A stretch of DNA of 56,705 nt from Pirellulales bacterium (GTDB lineage: Bacteria; Planctomycetota; Planctomycetia; Pirellulales; JAEUIK01): positions 1 to 56,705 of the forward strand of contig JAIESQ010000034.1 of assembly GCA_019745975.1 (NCBI GenBank), in the 5' to 3' direction. Shown here piece after piece: positions 17,351-26,585 of this stretch. Each line of letters opens with the position of its first letter. Within the stretch, counting starts at the first letter, position 1. A program made the translations under genes and the position numbers. A model generated the notes under the pieces. The model searched no databases. It saw only the letters and a list, made by a program, of their open reading frames with translations, and had not been told where the DNA came from.

Positions 17351-17406
17351 TAGTGTTCAGTTTTCAGTTCTCAGTGTTCAGCTGCACGCAGCCGTGCTGA
17401 ACACTA
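17351..17406. repeat. AGTGTTCAG inverted and direct repeat between convergent genes
   Basis: AGTGTTCAG occurs at 17352-17360 and 17373-17381, with the inverted form CTGAACACT at 17397-17405; the inner pair forms a hairpin. It separates the lipoprotein unit from the uvrB stop at 17419 and may end uvrB transcription on the minus strand. Confidence 0.6.
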
Positions 17407-17418
17407 AAAGCTGCTGCA

Positions 17419-19512
17419 CTACCCCGGACGCTTTGGCCGGGGGACTCGAGCGCCGGGGCCGCGGCGACCACGGCCGCGTTGGCGACCGCCGCGACCGGGC
17501 TTGGCGTCGCTGGTCGCGACGGCGACTTCGTCGACGCGCTGGCCCATGGAGTCACGCATCTTTTCGATGCGATCACGCAGTTTGGCGGCTCGTTCAAAAT
17601 CCAGCGCGTCGGCCGCGGCTAGCATCTCGGCTTCCAGCTCAGCGAGGTACTCTTCGGTGACATACTGCGCGTCGTCGTTGCGGCCCACCATGGCGTTCGC
17701 CTTGGCGTGCGCGGCGGCCTCGGCCTCGATCCCCGCGCGGATCCCTTTGCGCACCGTCTCGGGCGTAATGCCGTGCTCGCGGTTGTACGCTTGCTGCAGC
17801 TCGCGGCGGCGGTTGGTTTCTTCGATCGCGCGCTGCATCGAGTCGGTGACGGTGTCGGCGTAGAGCAGCACCTTGGCGTTGATATTGCGGGCGGCTCGGC
17901 CGATCGTTTGCATCAACGATGTTTCGCTGCGCAGGAAACCTTCTTTGTCGGCGTCGAGAATGGCCACGAGCGAAACTTCGGGGAGATCGAGCCCTTCGCG
18001 CAGCAGGTTGACGCCGACGAGCGCCTCGAACCGCCCTTCGCGCAGATCGCGCAACAGCTCGACGCGCTCGAAGGCGTCGAGCTCGCTGTGCAGCCATTTG
18101 CACTGCACCCCCTGCTCAGACAGGTAATACGACAGATCCTCGGCCAGCCGCTTGGTGAGCGTGGTCACCAGCACACGCTCGCTTTTGGCGGCCCGTTCAC
18201 GAATTTGCCCTAGCAAGTGCGGCACCTGGCCGCGGGCCGGCACGACCTCGATTTCGGGATCGAGCAGACCCGTCGGGCGGATAACTTGTTCGACGACTTC
18301 GCCACCGGTTTGCTCGAGCTCATAGGGGCCGGGCGTGGCCGAAACGTAAACAACCTGGCGGATGCGGGCCTGCCATTCGTCGAACTTCAGTGGCCGGTTG
18401 TCCAAGGCGCTGGGGAGCCGAAAGCCGTGTTCGACCAGCGTCGACTTGCGGCTGTAATCGCCGGCGAACATCCCGCGCACCTGCGGCGCCGTGGCGTGCG
18501 ACTCGTCGACGAACAGCAGGTAGTCGTCGGGAAAGAAATCGTACAGCGTGTTGGGCGCGGCGCCCGGCGGGCGACCGCTCAGCGGGCGGCTGTAATTCTC
18601 AATGCCTGGGCAGTAGCCGACTTCCATCATCATTTCGATGTCGAAGCGCGTGCGGGCCGACAAGCGTTGCGCTTCGAGCAGCTTGCCGGCGTTGCGCAAT
18701 TGCTCGAGCCGTTCGGCCAGTTCGCGCTTGATTTCATCGATCGCGGCGGCGATGCGGTCCTCGGGCAAGACAAAATGCTTGGCCGGGTAGACGAACAGCT
18801 CGTCGCGCGGTTCGATCACCTCGCCGCTGGTCGGATTGACGATCGCCAGTGTGTCGATCTCGTCCCCCCAGAACTCGACGCGCAGCGCGTATTCCTCGTA
18901 GGCCGGCCAGATCTCCACCGAGTCGCCCCGCACGCGGAATTTGCCGCGGGCAAACTCGTAGTCGTTGCGCTGATATTGAATGTCAATCAGCTTGTGCAGT
19001 ACCTCGTCGCGATCGATCGTGGCCCCGCGACGCAGACTCACCATCATCGCCCGGTAATCCTCGGGCGAGCCCAAGCCATAAATGCACGACACGCTGGCCA
19101 CGACAATCACATCGCGGCGGCTGACCAACGCGCTCGTGGCGGCCAGCCTTAGCCGGTCGATCTCCTGGTTGATCGAAGCATCTTTCTCGATGTAGATGTC
19201 GCGCTGCGGGATGTAGGCCTCCGGCTGATAGTAGTCGTAGTAGCTGACGAAATAGTGAACCGCGTTGTGCGGAAAGAACTCCTTGAACTCGCTGTAGAGC
19301 TGCGCCGCTAGCGTCTTGTTGTGCGACAGAACCAGGGCCGGACGCTGCAACTGGTGTACGATGTTGGCCATCGTGAATGTCTTGCCCGACCCGGTTACGC
19401 CCATCAACACCTGCTCGCGGCGGCCGGCGCGCAGCCCGGCCACGAGCGCCGCGATTGCTTGCGGCTGATCGCCGGCGGGCACGAACGGAGCGGTAAGCTG
19501 AAACTGTTGCAT
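17419..19512 (-). CDS. uvrB: UvrABC excinuclease subunit B
   Basis: A 697-residue UvrB, the damage-recognition helicase-like subunit of nucleotide excision repair that takes over from UvrA and recruits UvrC. Seen directly: Walker A GVTGSGKT (residues 38-45), the DNA-clamping beta-hairpin region [17 protein letters not shown], motif DESHATAPQ, helicase motifs [14 protein letters not shown] and QTIGRAARN, and the C-terminal UVR coiled-coil domain ([14 protein letters not shown]). The last 25 residues are a Gly/Arg/Pro-rich tail. ATG 19512 matches the family start; the upstream open frame is not conserved. Neither uvrA nor uvrC is adjacent. Confidence 0.97.
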   Translation of the reverse strand: MQQFQLTAPFVPAGDQPQAIAALVAGLRAGRREQVLMGVTGSGKTFTMANIVHQLQRPALVLSHNKTLAAQLYSEFKEFFPHNAVHYFVSYYDYYQPEAYIPQRDIYIEKDASINQEIDRLRLAATSALVSRRDVIVVASVSCIYGLGSPEDYRAMMVSLRRGATIDRDEVLHKLIDIQYQRNDYEFARGKFRVRGDSVEIWPAYEEYALRVEFWGDEIDTLAIVNPTSGEVIEPRDELFVYPAKHFVLPEDRIAAAIDEIKRELAERLEQLRNAGKLLEAQRLSARTRFDIEMMMEVGYCPGIENYSRPLSGRPPGAAPNTLYDFFPDDYLLFVDESHATAPQVRGMFAGDYSRKSTLVEHGFRLPSALDNRPLKFDEWQARIRQVVYVSATPGPYELEQTGGEVVEQVIRPTGLLDPEIEVVPARGQVPHLLGQIRERAAKSERVLVTTLTKRLAEDLSYYLSEQGVQCKWLHSELDAFERVELLRDLREGRFEALVGVNLLREGLDLPEVSLVAILDADKEGFLRSETSLMQTIGRAARNINAKVLLYADTVTDSMQRAIEETNRRRELQQAYNREHGITPETVRKGIRAGIEAEAAAHAKANAMVGRNDDAQYVTEEYLAELEAEMLAAADALDFERAAKLRDRIEKMRDSMGQRVDEVAVATSDAKPGRGGRQRGRGRRGPGARVPRPKRPG

Positions 19513-19679
19513 GCGGGGGGTGCTGAGGGCGAATTGCGCTGTGCCGCGGCCTGTGAAAACGTACCGTCCGCACAGCGTCCGGCGACAGCAACAGCGCCAT
19601 CCTGAAGCATAGAGCGGAAGCCCAAACCGGCAAAGGGGACACACTCAGGCACTGGAGAACTGCGAACACAAACCTAAGA

Positions 19680-19757
19680 GGGGGACAGGTACATGTTTTC
19701 GGCCGACGTGAGTTGGTAAGAAATGCTCTGGTGAGCCGAAAAATGTACCAGTCCCCG
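19680..19757. repeat. GGGGAC palindrome family, copy D
   Basis: Left arm GGGGGACAGGTACATG with TTTTCGGCCGA, right arm GCCGAAAAATGTACCAGTCC then CC. Internal loop about 30 bp and nearly the same as copy B. It lies between the ComEA-like gene (downstream) and uvrB (upstream). Confidence 0.8.
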
Positions 19758-19771
19758 AGATCATGGCGCGC

Positions 19772-20182
19772 TCACGAACCCGCCACGCTCGATGACTCGG
19801 CCAGCGGCAGCAAGTGCGGGCCAATTCGTTCCAGTGTTAGCGGGCCGATGCCTGGCACGCGCTCCAAGTCGCGATGATCGCGATACGGCCCCAGAGCCTG
19901 GCGCGACTCGACAATGCGCCGGGCCAGCGTTTCGCCGATGCCGGGCAGTTGCGCCAGTTCGGGCCAGTCGGCCGCGTTGATATCGACCAGAAACTTCACA
20001 TCGCGCCGCGACGCCCGATCGATCTCGATCAACCCATCGCCCAGCGTGTAATGGCCGACGTAATACACGGCCAAGGCGACCAGCCCCACGAGCAGCAGGC
20101 TGGCCACGACCGCCTGATCGGCGCGGCGCAACAACACACGGGTGTGCGGCGGATTCGGCGGCGGCTTTTGTCGAGGGGCCAT
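19772..20182 (-). CDS. ComEA-like membrane-anchored helix-hairpin-helix protein
   Basis: A 136-residue protein with one N-terminal membrane helix (about residues 23-45) and a C-terminal double HhH domain. INAADWPELAQLPGIGETLARRIVESR and the second hairpin VPGIGPLTLERIGPHL are typical of ComEA, which binds incoming DNA in competent bacteria, and of related HhH proteins. The periplasmic-side domain and single anchor fit ComEA. No comEC is in the window, so a role in uptake is only inferred. ATG 20182 has a weak ribosome-binding site. Confidence 0.8.
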   Translation of the reverse strand: MAPRQKPPPNPPHTRVLLRRADQAVVASLLLVGLVALAVYYVGHYTLGDGLIEIDRASRRDVKFLVDINAADWPELAQLPGIGETLARRIVESRQALGPYRDHRDLERVPGIGPLTLERIGPHLLPLAESSSVAGS

Positions 20183-20285
20183 GACGCGTCGTTGGGGAGG
20201 GATCGCGCTGCGAAGACTTCAACGCTAATCGACCAGGCAGCAGCAAGGCAAGCCACAAACTCGCTAGCGCCGATTAATCATGTCC

Positions 20286-20362
20286 GTGTGCCACTGCTTG
20301 CCAGCTCGGCAAGCAGTGCCCGTGCTTGAACAATGCACTGCTTCTGCGAAGCAGTGGCACAC
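20286..20362. repeat. GTGCCACTGCTT palindrome family, copy 1
   Basis: Outer arms GTGTGCCACTGCTT and AAGCAGTGGCACAC enclose two further hairpins, GCTTGCC..GGCAAGC and GCTTC..GAAGC. A second copy lies at 47496-47575. It occupies part of the 266-bp gap before nadC. Confidence 0.75.
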
Positions 20363-20448
20363 TGGTGGCCTTACGACGCAGAGCATGAATACGCGGGCCT
20401 AGGCGCGGCTCGCTTGACCACCTGCGCCGGCAAGCATACGGTGGCCAC

Positions 20449-21384
20449 ATGAACGACAAGAGAGACTTTCACCAGATCGCCTGGGGCCCGTCGCTCGAAG
20501 AGGACTGGCGCAATCTGCTCGTGTTGGCCGTACGGGAAGACCTGGAGCGGATCTACGATTGGACCACCGTGGCCCTGGTTCCCGAGGGAACGCGCGGCGC
20601 CGCCGCGATCGTGGCGAGGCAAGCGGGCGTGGTGGCGGGGCTCAACGCGGCCCGGATCACGCTCCTGGAGTTCGACCGCGACAGCCAGTGGGAGCCCGCG
20701 GCCGAAGATGGCGCCGCGGTCGCAGCCGGCCAGGTGCTGGCCCGGCTCGCGGGTTCGGCGCGCAGCTTGCTCACCGCCGAGCGGATCGTGCTCAACGTGC
20801 TGGCGCACCTGTCGGGCATCGCCACCCTCACACGGCGATTCGTCGACGCCGTCGCGGGCACGGGTGCGCGAATCTACGATACCCGCAAGACGCTGCCTGG
20901 ATGGCGACGGCTGGAGAAGTACGCCGTGCGCTGCGGCGGCGGCCACAACCATCGGCTGGGCCTGTTTGACGCGGTGCTAATCAAGGACAACCACCTGGCC
21001 CTGGCGGCTGCCGAAGGCCTGCACCGCACGCCGGCCGAAGCGGTACAAGCCGCACGCGCGTTTTTGTCGCATTTTACGGCCATCCCTTCGGGCGCGCCGG
21101 CCGCGATGCCGCTCGTGGAGATTGAGGTCGATTCGCTTGACCAATTGCGCAACGCCTTGTCGGCCACGCCCGACATTGTGTTGTTGGACAACATGACGAC
21201 ACCGCAGCTAGTCGAAGCGGTGGCCCTGCGCAACAGCTTGGCGCCGGAAGTGGAGCTCGAAGCCTCGGGCGGGGTGCGGCTCGACACGGTCGCTAGCATC
21301 GCGCGAACCGGCATCGAGCGCATCAGCGTGGGCGCGATCACGCATTCGGCGCCCGCGCTGGATATCGCCCTGGACTGGTCGTAG
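20449..21384 (+). CDS. nadC: Nicotinate-nucleotide pyrophosphorylase (quinolinate phosphoribosyltransferase)
   Basis: A 311-residue enzyme that makes nicotinate mononucleotide from quinolinate and PRPP in de novo NAD synthesis. Signature blocks are all seen: DTRKTLPGWRRLEKYAV (residues 144-160), RCGGGHNHRLGLFDAVLIKDNH, VEIEVDSL, DNMT and EASGGV, ending ITHSAPALDIALDWS. Length and start are typical. It is convergent with nadE, which catalyses the last step of the same pathway, across a 458-bp gap that has a strong terminator. Confidence 0.96.
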   Translation: MNDKRDFHQIAWGPSLEEDWRNLLVLAVREDLERIYDWTTVALVPEGTRGAAAIVARQAGVVAGLNAARITLLEFDRDSQWEPAAEDGAAVAAGQVLARLAGSARSLLTAERIVLNVLAHLSGIATLTRRFVDAVAGTGARIYDTRKTLPGWRRLEKYAVRCGGGHNHRLGLFDAVLIKDNHLALAAAEGLHRTPAEAVQAARAFLSHFTAIPSGAPAAMPLVEIEVDSLDQLRNALSATPDIVLLDNMTTPQLVEAVALRNSLAPEVELEASGGVRLDTVASIARTGIERISVGAITHSAPALDIALDWS

Positions 21385-21637
21385 CGGCGCGAGGGCGGTT
21401 GCGCGCAGCGGCGGTGCATCGCGACGCGTTGCGTTCGCCCCCCCATTTTGGTTTGTGTTTGTTGCCCGGCGAGCACGCCGTGGCGTTTTCGCGTCGCCGC
21501 GCACTTGCTGAGCGAGGCGCGCAGTTAGTCACTAGCACTAGGCGGGCATCTCGTAGCGCTGCGTGTCGTTTGACAGTTACCCGAGCCGGCCTAGGCTTGA
21601 GTGCTCTTGTTACCTTGGGGAGGGGAACGGGAGCGCC

Positions 21638-21689
21638 GACGCAACGGGGAAGCTGGGAGCTCGAGGGGACCCCGTTGCGTCTTTTTTTT
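21638..21689 (+). terminator. Very strong Rho-independent terminator downstream of nadC
   Basis: GACGCAACGGGG (21638-21649) pairs perfectly with CCCCGTTGCGTC (21670-21681), 12 base pairs, followed by eight consecutive T (21682-21689). It lies 254 bp after the nadC stop on the plus strand, leaving a long 3' untranslated stretch. Confidence 0.85.
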
Positions 21690-21724
21690 GCGCGCACGTG
21701 GAAGGCGATTCATGCTTGCTTCGC

Positions 21725-21823
21725 ACACCAACCCGCAGCGCGAGCAAGGGTTTCTCAGTCCCTCAGCGCTGCGGCGATAGTGCAAGTAGTCATCGTGCCC
21801 TCGCTGGCGCGTCGGGTTGGTGT
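21725..21823. repeat. ACCAACCCG.. imperfect inverted repeat
   Basis: Left arm ACACCAACCCGCAGCGCGAG with AAGGG, right arm CCCTCGCTGGCGCGTCGGGT with TGGTGT. Together with the terminator and a run of low-complexity sequence it fills the 458-bp gap 21385-21842, in which I see no gene. Translations of such repeats give meaningless peptides with SASEG. Confidence 0.6.
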
Positions 21824-21842
21824 TTCGCGGCGAGCGCGTCGA

Positions 21843-23834
21843 TCAAGCTTCGCGATCGACATACGCCCGAAGATCAGCGAGCTCGCGTTCGAAACTGCCG
21901 GAGAGGATCGGCCAGCGGCACCACGTTTTTGGGTCGAGGTTTTCGTCGTCGACGTGAAAGCTGGGAGCATAGCGTTCACGCTTCCATTGATTGCGGCTCC
22001 AGAGGCGAAAAAACCGTTCGACCCACGCGGCCGTTTGTCGCGGTTCGTAATGCGCGAATTGCAGCCGCACCAGTTTGTAGACTTCCAACGGCGCGCGTTT
22101 GTCGCGGATCGCCGCGCGCTCGATCGCATCGAGCAGTTCGTACGGCATCAAGTCGGCTTCGTCGGTCTGGTGGGCGGCCTGCGGGCGAAGTTCGGCGGTG
22201 GGGGCCTGCGCGTTGACGGCCGCGACTTCGGGCCAGGGCCCCAGCCCGGACGGGCCGTGCTCCTCAAGCCAGCGCAGCCAGCCGCGGATGAAGGCTTTGT
22301 CGATGCCGGCGATCGGGCTGAGGCCTCCCGCGGTGTCTCCGTCCATCGTGGCGTAGCCCACCGCCGCCTCCGAGCGGTTGCTCGTCGCCAAGAGCAGCGC
22401 GCCCCGCAAGTTGGCCAGCAGCCAGACGCTGGGAGCTCGCGCGCGCGCCTGAATATTCTGCAAAGCCAGATCGTCCGACCGCCACGACAGCGACCGCCCG
22501 AGGGCCTGTTCTACCCGGCCCACATACCCTTGCACGAGCGGGTCGACATCCAGTTCAACGAATACCGCGCCCAGCGATGTGGCGACCGCACGGGCGGCCT
22601 GGCGCGTGACATCGCCGCTGTTGCGGGTCGATTGATAGACGCACGTCAGCTTTTGGCCGATGATCGCGCGCTCGTCCGCGGCGGTTTGAATCTCGGGCCA
22701 GTAAGTAAGCTTCTGCAGAAACCGCTCGCGACCCAGTTCTTGCACCCCCAGGCGCACGCCCATCGCTACTAGCGCCGAGACGGCGGCGGAATCCGCGCCA
22801 CCGCTCAACGAGACGACAAACCCGCGTGAGCGGCTCTTGCGCTCGTAATCGAAGAGCGCTAAAGCAATCGCTCGCGTGAATTCTTCCTGCTTGATCCAGG
22901 GACTGGTCTCCCAAGCGGCCTGAGCGATTGGTTCGTCGCGTGGATCGATGGTAGGGAAGTCGCACGTGCCGCTCACGCAGTTGGCCGGCTCTTCGTAATC
23001 GGGCCGAAAACTGCCCGTGCGCGCCTGCGTCATCCGCGTGGCGTCGATGTCGATCGTGGCCGTAGTGACGTGATAATCGGCAAACGAGAAACGGGGACCG
23101 GCGGCCAACAGCGTGCCGGCCGAAGCCACGAGCGCGCCGCCGTCGTAGATGATTCGCCCCGCTTCGTTCCCCAGCAGATTCGCATAGACGTAGCTGAGAT
23201 TGAACGCCCGCGAGCCTTCGAGCACGAAGCGGCGCCGCACGTCGATCTTGCCGAAGGCGAAGTGACTGGCGCTGGGATTGAGAATGATGTCGGCGCCGAG
23301 AGTGGCCAATTCGCCGCCCGGTCGATTGGCGACCCAGGCGTCTTCGCAGATTTCGAAACCGATCTTCACGCCGCTGACCTGATAGTGCAGGTCGCCCAGC
23401 GGAAACGTCCGGCCGCTCAGGGTGATCTCGGCCCGACGGCCAGCCGGCCAGGGCTTGAACCAACGCGGCTCGTAGTGGATGCCGTCGCCGGCCAGGAATC
23501 GCTTGGCGGTGAAGCCCAGAATGTGGCCGTCGGCGATCAGGCAGGCCGTGTTGTATTGGGCATTGTTGAACAGCAGCGGCAACCCGACCGAAACGACCAA
23601 TCCCCGCGTGTGCGGCACGATCTCGTCGAGTACGCGACAGGCGGTTTGCCAGGTGCCGGCCGCGTGAAAGGCATCCTCGCAGCCATAGCCCGTGATACAC
23701 AATTCAGGCAAGCAGAGGATCGAAGCCTCCTGCCGGCGGGCTTCTTCGATCGCGGCCAGGATGTGCGCAAGGTTCGAGTCCCACGCTAGCGGTGTTTGAT
23801 TCAATACGGCGGCGGCGACGCGGATCAGGTGCAT
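21843..23834 (-). CDS. nadE: Glutamine-dependent NAD+ synthetase
   Basis: A 663-residue two-domain enzyme that amidates deamido-NAD+ with glutamine and ATP. The N-terminal nitrilase-type glutaminase has its triad Glu44 (LPELCITGYG), Lys111 (FTAKRFLAGDG) and Cys163 (GFEICEDAW). The C-terminal synthetase carries the pyrophosphatase P-loop SLSGGADSAAV (344-350 region), then TSNRSEAAVGYATMDGDTAGG with the expected metal and NaAD contacts. Start ATG 23834. Length is slightly longer than the common 550-560 residue form and close to the longer bacterial type. Confidence 0.96.
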   Translation of the reverse strand: MHLIRVAAAVLNQTPLAWDSNLAHILAAIEEARRQEASILCLPELCITGYGCEDAFHAAGTWQTACRVLDEIVPHTRGLVVSVGLPLLFNNAQYNTACLIADGHILGFTAKRFLAGDGIHYEPRWFKPWPAGRRAEITLSGRTFPLGDLHYQVSGVKIGFEICEDAWVANRPGGELATLGADIILNPSASHFAFGKIDVRRRFVLEGSRAFNLSYVYANLLGNEAGRIIYDGGALVASAGTLLAAGPRFSFADYHVTTATIDIDATRMTQARTGSFRPDYEEPANCVSGTCDFPTIDPRDEPIAQAAWETSPWIKQEEFTRAIALALFDYERKSRSRGFVVSLSGGADSAAVSALVAMGVRLGVQELGRERFLQKLTYWPEIQTAADERAIIGQKLTCVYQSTRNSGDVTRQAARAVATSLGAVFVELDVDPLVQGYVGRVEQALGRSLSWRSDDLALQNIQARARAPSVWLLANLRGALLLATSNRSEAAVGYATMDGDTAGGLSPIAGIDKAFIRGWLRWLEEHGPSGLGPWPEVAAVNAQAPTAELRPQAAHQTDEADLMPYELLDAIERAAIRDKRAPLEVYKLVRLQFAHYEPRQTAAWVERFFRLWSRNQWKRERYAPSFHVDDENLDPKTWCRWPILSGSFERELADLRAYVDREA

Positions 23835-23892
23835 ACGCTGGCGATTTGGCCGTGGCTAGCAGCGTCAAGCAACGTCGTTCAGTTGCCTGGAA

Positions 23893-24005
23893 AACTGCAA
23901 AGTCAAAAATGCGAGGGGGACAGGAAACTTGTTTTCGGCCGAGGTGAGTTGGCAAGGGATGACGATGGCCAGCCGAAAAATGTACCAGTCCCCGACTTTG
24001 CAGTT
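23893..24005. repeat. GGGGAC palindrome family, copy E (long form)
   Basis: Outer arms AACTGCAAAGTC (23893-23904) and GACTTTGCAGTT (23994-24005) as in copy A. The left inner arm reads GGGGGACAGGAAACTTG rather than TACATG, so the inner stem is locally mismatched. It sits in the divergent gap between nadE and rlmN. Confidence 0.8.
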
Positions 24006-24091
24006 CTCTTGGTTTAATTGTACACGCCGCGCTGGGCCGCCGGGCCGTTTGGAACCCGGCACCCGCCACGTAAGATAGAGTGTGCGTCCGC

Positions 24092-25207
24092 ATGCTGGAT
24101 CGGAATCCTCCCCACGGCGGCACTTTTGTGGACCCGATTTTGACTTACGATCCCGAGCGACTCGAAGCGTGGTTCGCCGAGTGCGACGAACCACAGTATC
24201 GCGCTGCGCAAGTGCGGCGCTGGCTGTTCGAGCGGCGTGCCGACAGCTTCGAGGCGATGACGGACTTGCCCCGCAACCTGCGGGCCGCTCTGGCCGAGCA
24301 GTTCCGGCTGTGGACCACCGAGATCGTCCGCCGCCAGCGCTCCGACGACGGCACCGAGAAGTTGCTGCTGCGGCTGGCTGACGGGCACACGATCGAGTGC
24401 GTGCTGATTCGCGAGCACGAGCGCCGCACGATTTGCATCAGCACTCAAGTTGGCTGCGCGATGGGCTGCGTGTTCTGCGCCAGCGGACTCGACGGCGTGG
24501 TGCGAAATTTGACCACCGGCGAGATCATCGAACAAATGCTCCGCCTGGCCCAGTTGTTGCCTCACGACGAACGGCTCAGCCACATCGTCGTGATGGGGAT
24601 GGGCGAGCCGCTGGCCAATCTCAAGAACCTGCTCCCTGCGCTGGCTCAGGCGATCGATCCGGCGGGGTTGGCGATCAGCGCGCGGCGCGTGACGATCTCG
24701 AGCGTCGGCCTACCCGAGGGGATCGCGCGTCTAGCGGCGGCGCGGGTGCCTTATCACCTGGCGGTGTCGTTGCACGCGCCCGACGACGAATTGCGAAACC
24801 GGCTGGTGCCGGTGAACAAGCAAATCGGCATCGGCAAGATTCTGGCCGCGGCCGACGACTACTTTGCCGTGACGCATCGCCGCGTGACGTTTGAGTACGT
24901 GCTGTTGGGCGGAGTGAACGACCGGCCCGAGCACGCGCGCGCCCTGGTCGATCGCCTGCGCGGGCGGCCGGCGCTGTTGAATGTCATTCCGTATAACCCT
25001 GTCGCGGGGCTTCCGTACCGCACGCCGACACCGTCGGCACAGAGCCGCTTTCGGGGCGTGCTCGAACAGGGTGGCGTGCGCGTGCAGTTTCGCCTGCGCA
25101 AGGGGGATCGGATCGACGCCGCTTGCGGACAATTGCGCCGCTGGCACGAGGCGGCGCAGCCGCCGAGCGCCATGCCGTTGGCCGTCGGCAACCGATCGGA
25201 AGCGTGA
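24092..25207 (+). CDS. rlmN: Dual-specificity 23S rRNA/tRNA adenine-C2 methyltransferase
   Basis: A 371-residue radical-SAM enzyme that methylates A2503 of 23S rRNA and A37 of some tRNAs. The iron-sulfur motif CAMGCVFC has Cys at about residues 122, 126 and 129, and Cys345 (DAACGQL) is the methyl-carrying cysteine. Other family blocks: GMGEPL, ISSVGLPEGI, LAVSLHAPDDELRNRLVPVNK and VLLGGVND. ATG 24092 is used; a GTG 12 bases upstream is possible. It precedes the sigma-factor operon by about 180 bp on the same strand. Confidence 0.95.
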   Translation: MLDRNPPHGGTFVDPILTYDPERLEAWFAECDEPQYRAAQVRRWLFERRADSFEAMTDLPRNLRAALAEQFRLWTTEIVRRQRSDDGTEKLLLRLADGHTIECVLIREHERRTICISTQVGCAMGCVFCASGLDGVVRNLTTGEIIEQMLRLAQLLPHDERLSHIVVMGMGEPLANLKNLLPALAQAIDPAGLAISARRVTISSVGLPEGIARLAAARVPYHLAVSLHAPDDELRNRLVPVNKQIGIGKILAAADDYFAVTHRRVTFEYVLLGGVNDRPEHARALVDRLRGRPALLNVIPYNPVAGLPYRTPTPSAQSRFRGVLEQGGVRVQFRLRKGDRIDAACGQLRRWHEAAQPPSAMPLAVGNRSEA

Positions 25208-25390
25208 GTGTCCTCTGTAGTAGCGCATCAGTTAGCTTGAAAAGGAAACCTCGTCGCGGACACGGGGTTTAATTGCTGGACGGGGCCGTGGCGGCGCATC
25301 GCGAGCGTGAGGTTGGACCTCGCGGCCGGGTGCTTGCTCGCCCGATCGCGGAACCACAGCGCGGGTTCCGAAATTACGAACAGGTCATCG

Positions 25391-26026
25391 TTGGCAGGCA
25401 CCGATTCTTCGCTCGGCAACTACGCGGCCCGCGACCCCGACGTGCGGCTGATGCTCGAGGTGCGCGACGGCAGCGCCACGGCCTTCGAGGAACTGATGCT
25501 CCGTTATCAGAATCGCGTGATGACGGTCCTCGAACATTTGCTGGGCATGCACGAGCAGGCGGAGGACCTGACGCAGGAGGTATTTCTGCGGGTCTTCCGG
25601 GCCCGCAAGAACTATTCGCCCGACGCCAAGTTTTGCACCTGGTTGTTTACGATCGTCAACAACGTGGCCTTCAATGCCCGACGCGGCCGCGCGCGGCGGC
25701 GCGAAGTGCAGCCGCTATCGAGCTCATCCGGGTCGACCGCTGTCCACGGCCTCGACCAGTTGGCGCTGGCCGCCAGCGGGCTGATGCCCACGCGCCAGCT
25801 CGACAAGGCCGAGATGCAGGATATCGTCCGGCTGGCGCTCGAAGAGCTCAACGAACGGCAGCGCTTGGCGGTGCTGTTGAACAAGTTTGAAGGGCTCGGA
25901 TACTCCGACATCGGCACGGTGATGGGCTTGTCGCCGCAGGCGGTCAAGTCGCTATTGTCGCGGGCCCGCGAGAGCTTGCGGCAGATTCTGGAACCGTATC
26001 TCGAGCATGGCAACCGTCCCGACTGA
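25391..26026 (+). CDS. ECF-type RNA polymerase sigma factor
   Basis: About 211 residues. Region 2 is DPDVRLMLEVRDGSATAFEELM through EDLTQEVFLRVFRA and CTWLFTIVNNVAFN; region 4 is LNERQRLAVLLNKFEGLGYSDIGTVMGLSPQAVKSLLSRARESL. A Ser-rich linker joins them. The start is not certain: a TTG at 25391 with AGG upstream fits the family length, a GTG at 25307 is the other option, and the ATG at 25451 would remove part of region 2. It is the first gene of a three-gene unit with an anti-sigma-like gene and a membrane-anchored third gene. Confidence 0.9.
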   Translation: MAGTDSSLGNYAARDPDVRLMLEVRDGSATAFEELMLRYQNRVMTVLEHLLGMHEQAEDLTQEVFLRVFRARKNYSPDAKFCTWLFTIVNNVAFNARRGRARRREVQPLSSSSGSTAVHGLDQLALAASGLMPTRQLDKAEMQDIVRLALEELNERQRLAVLLNKFEGLGYSDIGTVMGLSPQAVKSLLSRARESLRQILEPYLEHGNRPD

Positions 26027-26057
26027 ACAAACCTGGTGACCTAGAACGCAACGCACG

Positions 26058-26585
26058 ATGGCATCCTCCGACTCGGCTAACGAACCCGACGCGCTGGAGA
26101 GCGAATTCGTCGCCTACCTCGACGGCGAGGCTGACGCGGCCGTGGCCCAGCGCGTCGAAGCCCACGTCGCGCGCGATGAAGCCGCGCGGCGCCGGCTGGA
26201 AGGGCTCGAACGGGCGTGGCACGCGCTGGACGCGTTGCCGCGCGCCGACGTCGACGAATCGTTCACGCGCTCGACGGTCGAAATGCTCGCGCTGTCGACC
26301 GCCGCCGAAGTTACCCGCCGCGAGGCCGACGGCCTGTGGCGCAACCGCGCGCTCGGCATTGCTGGACTGTTGGTAATTCCCGTTGCCATGGCGCTCGGTT
26401 ACGTGGCGTACGCGTGGTGGGGCCCCGATCCCGACCGCGTGCTGCTGGAAAACTTGCCGGTCGTCGAACATCTCGACGAATACGAGCCGATCGATTCAAT
26501 CGAGTTCTTGCGGCAGCTCAACGACAGCCAGTTGCTGCCGGCGTCGCCGCCGCGTGCCGCCGAGGAGTCGACCGATGGCAAGTGA
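26058..26585 (+). CDS. Anti-sigma-factor-like membrane protein
   Basis: A 175-residue protein, 32 bp after the sigma gene. The N-terminal part has the FVAYLDGEADAAVAQRVEAHVARDEAARRRLEGLERAWH type of helical bundle seen in anti-sigma domains but without the Cys pair of the zinc form. One membrane helix lies at about residues 98-118 (IAGLLVIPVAMALGYVAYAWW); a short outer tail follows. Its stop overlaps the next ATG (ATGGCAAGTGA), pointing to translational coupling. Role as regulator of the upstream sigma is inferred from order and layout. Confidence 0.78.
   Translation: MASSDSANEPDALESEFVAYLDGEADAAVAQRVEAHVARDEAARRRLEGLERAWHALDALPRADVDESFTRSTVEMLALSTAAEVTRREADGLWRNRALGIAGLLVIPVAMALGYVAYAWWGPDPDRVLLENLPVVEHLDEYEPIDSIEFLRQLNDSQLLPASPPRAAEESTDGK

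Noticed and set aside
21399-22772. Long plus-strand open frame over nadE
   Set aside because: It runs through the terminator and the inverted repeat and opposite to the well-conserved nadE.
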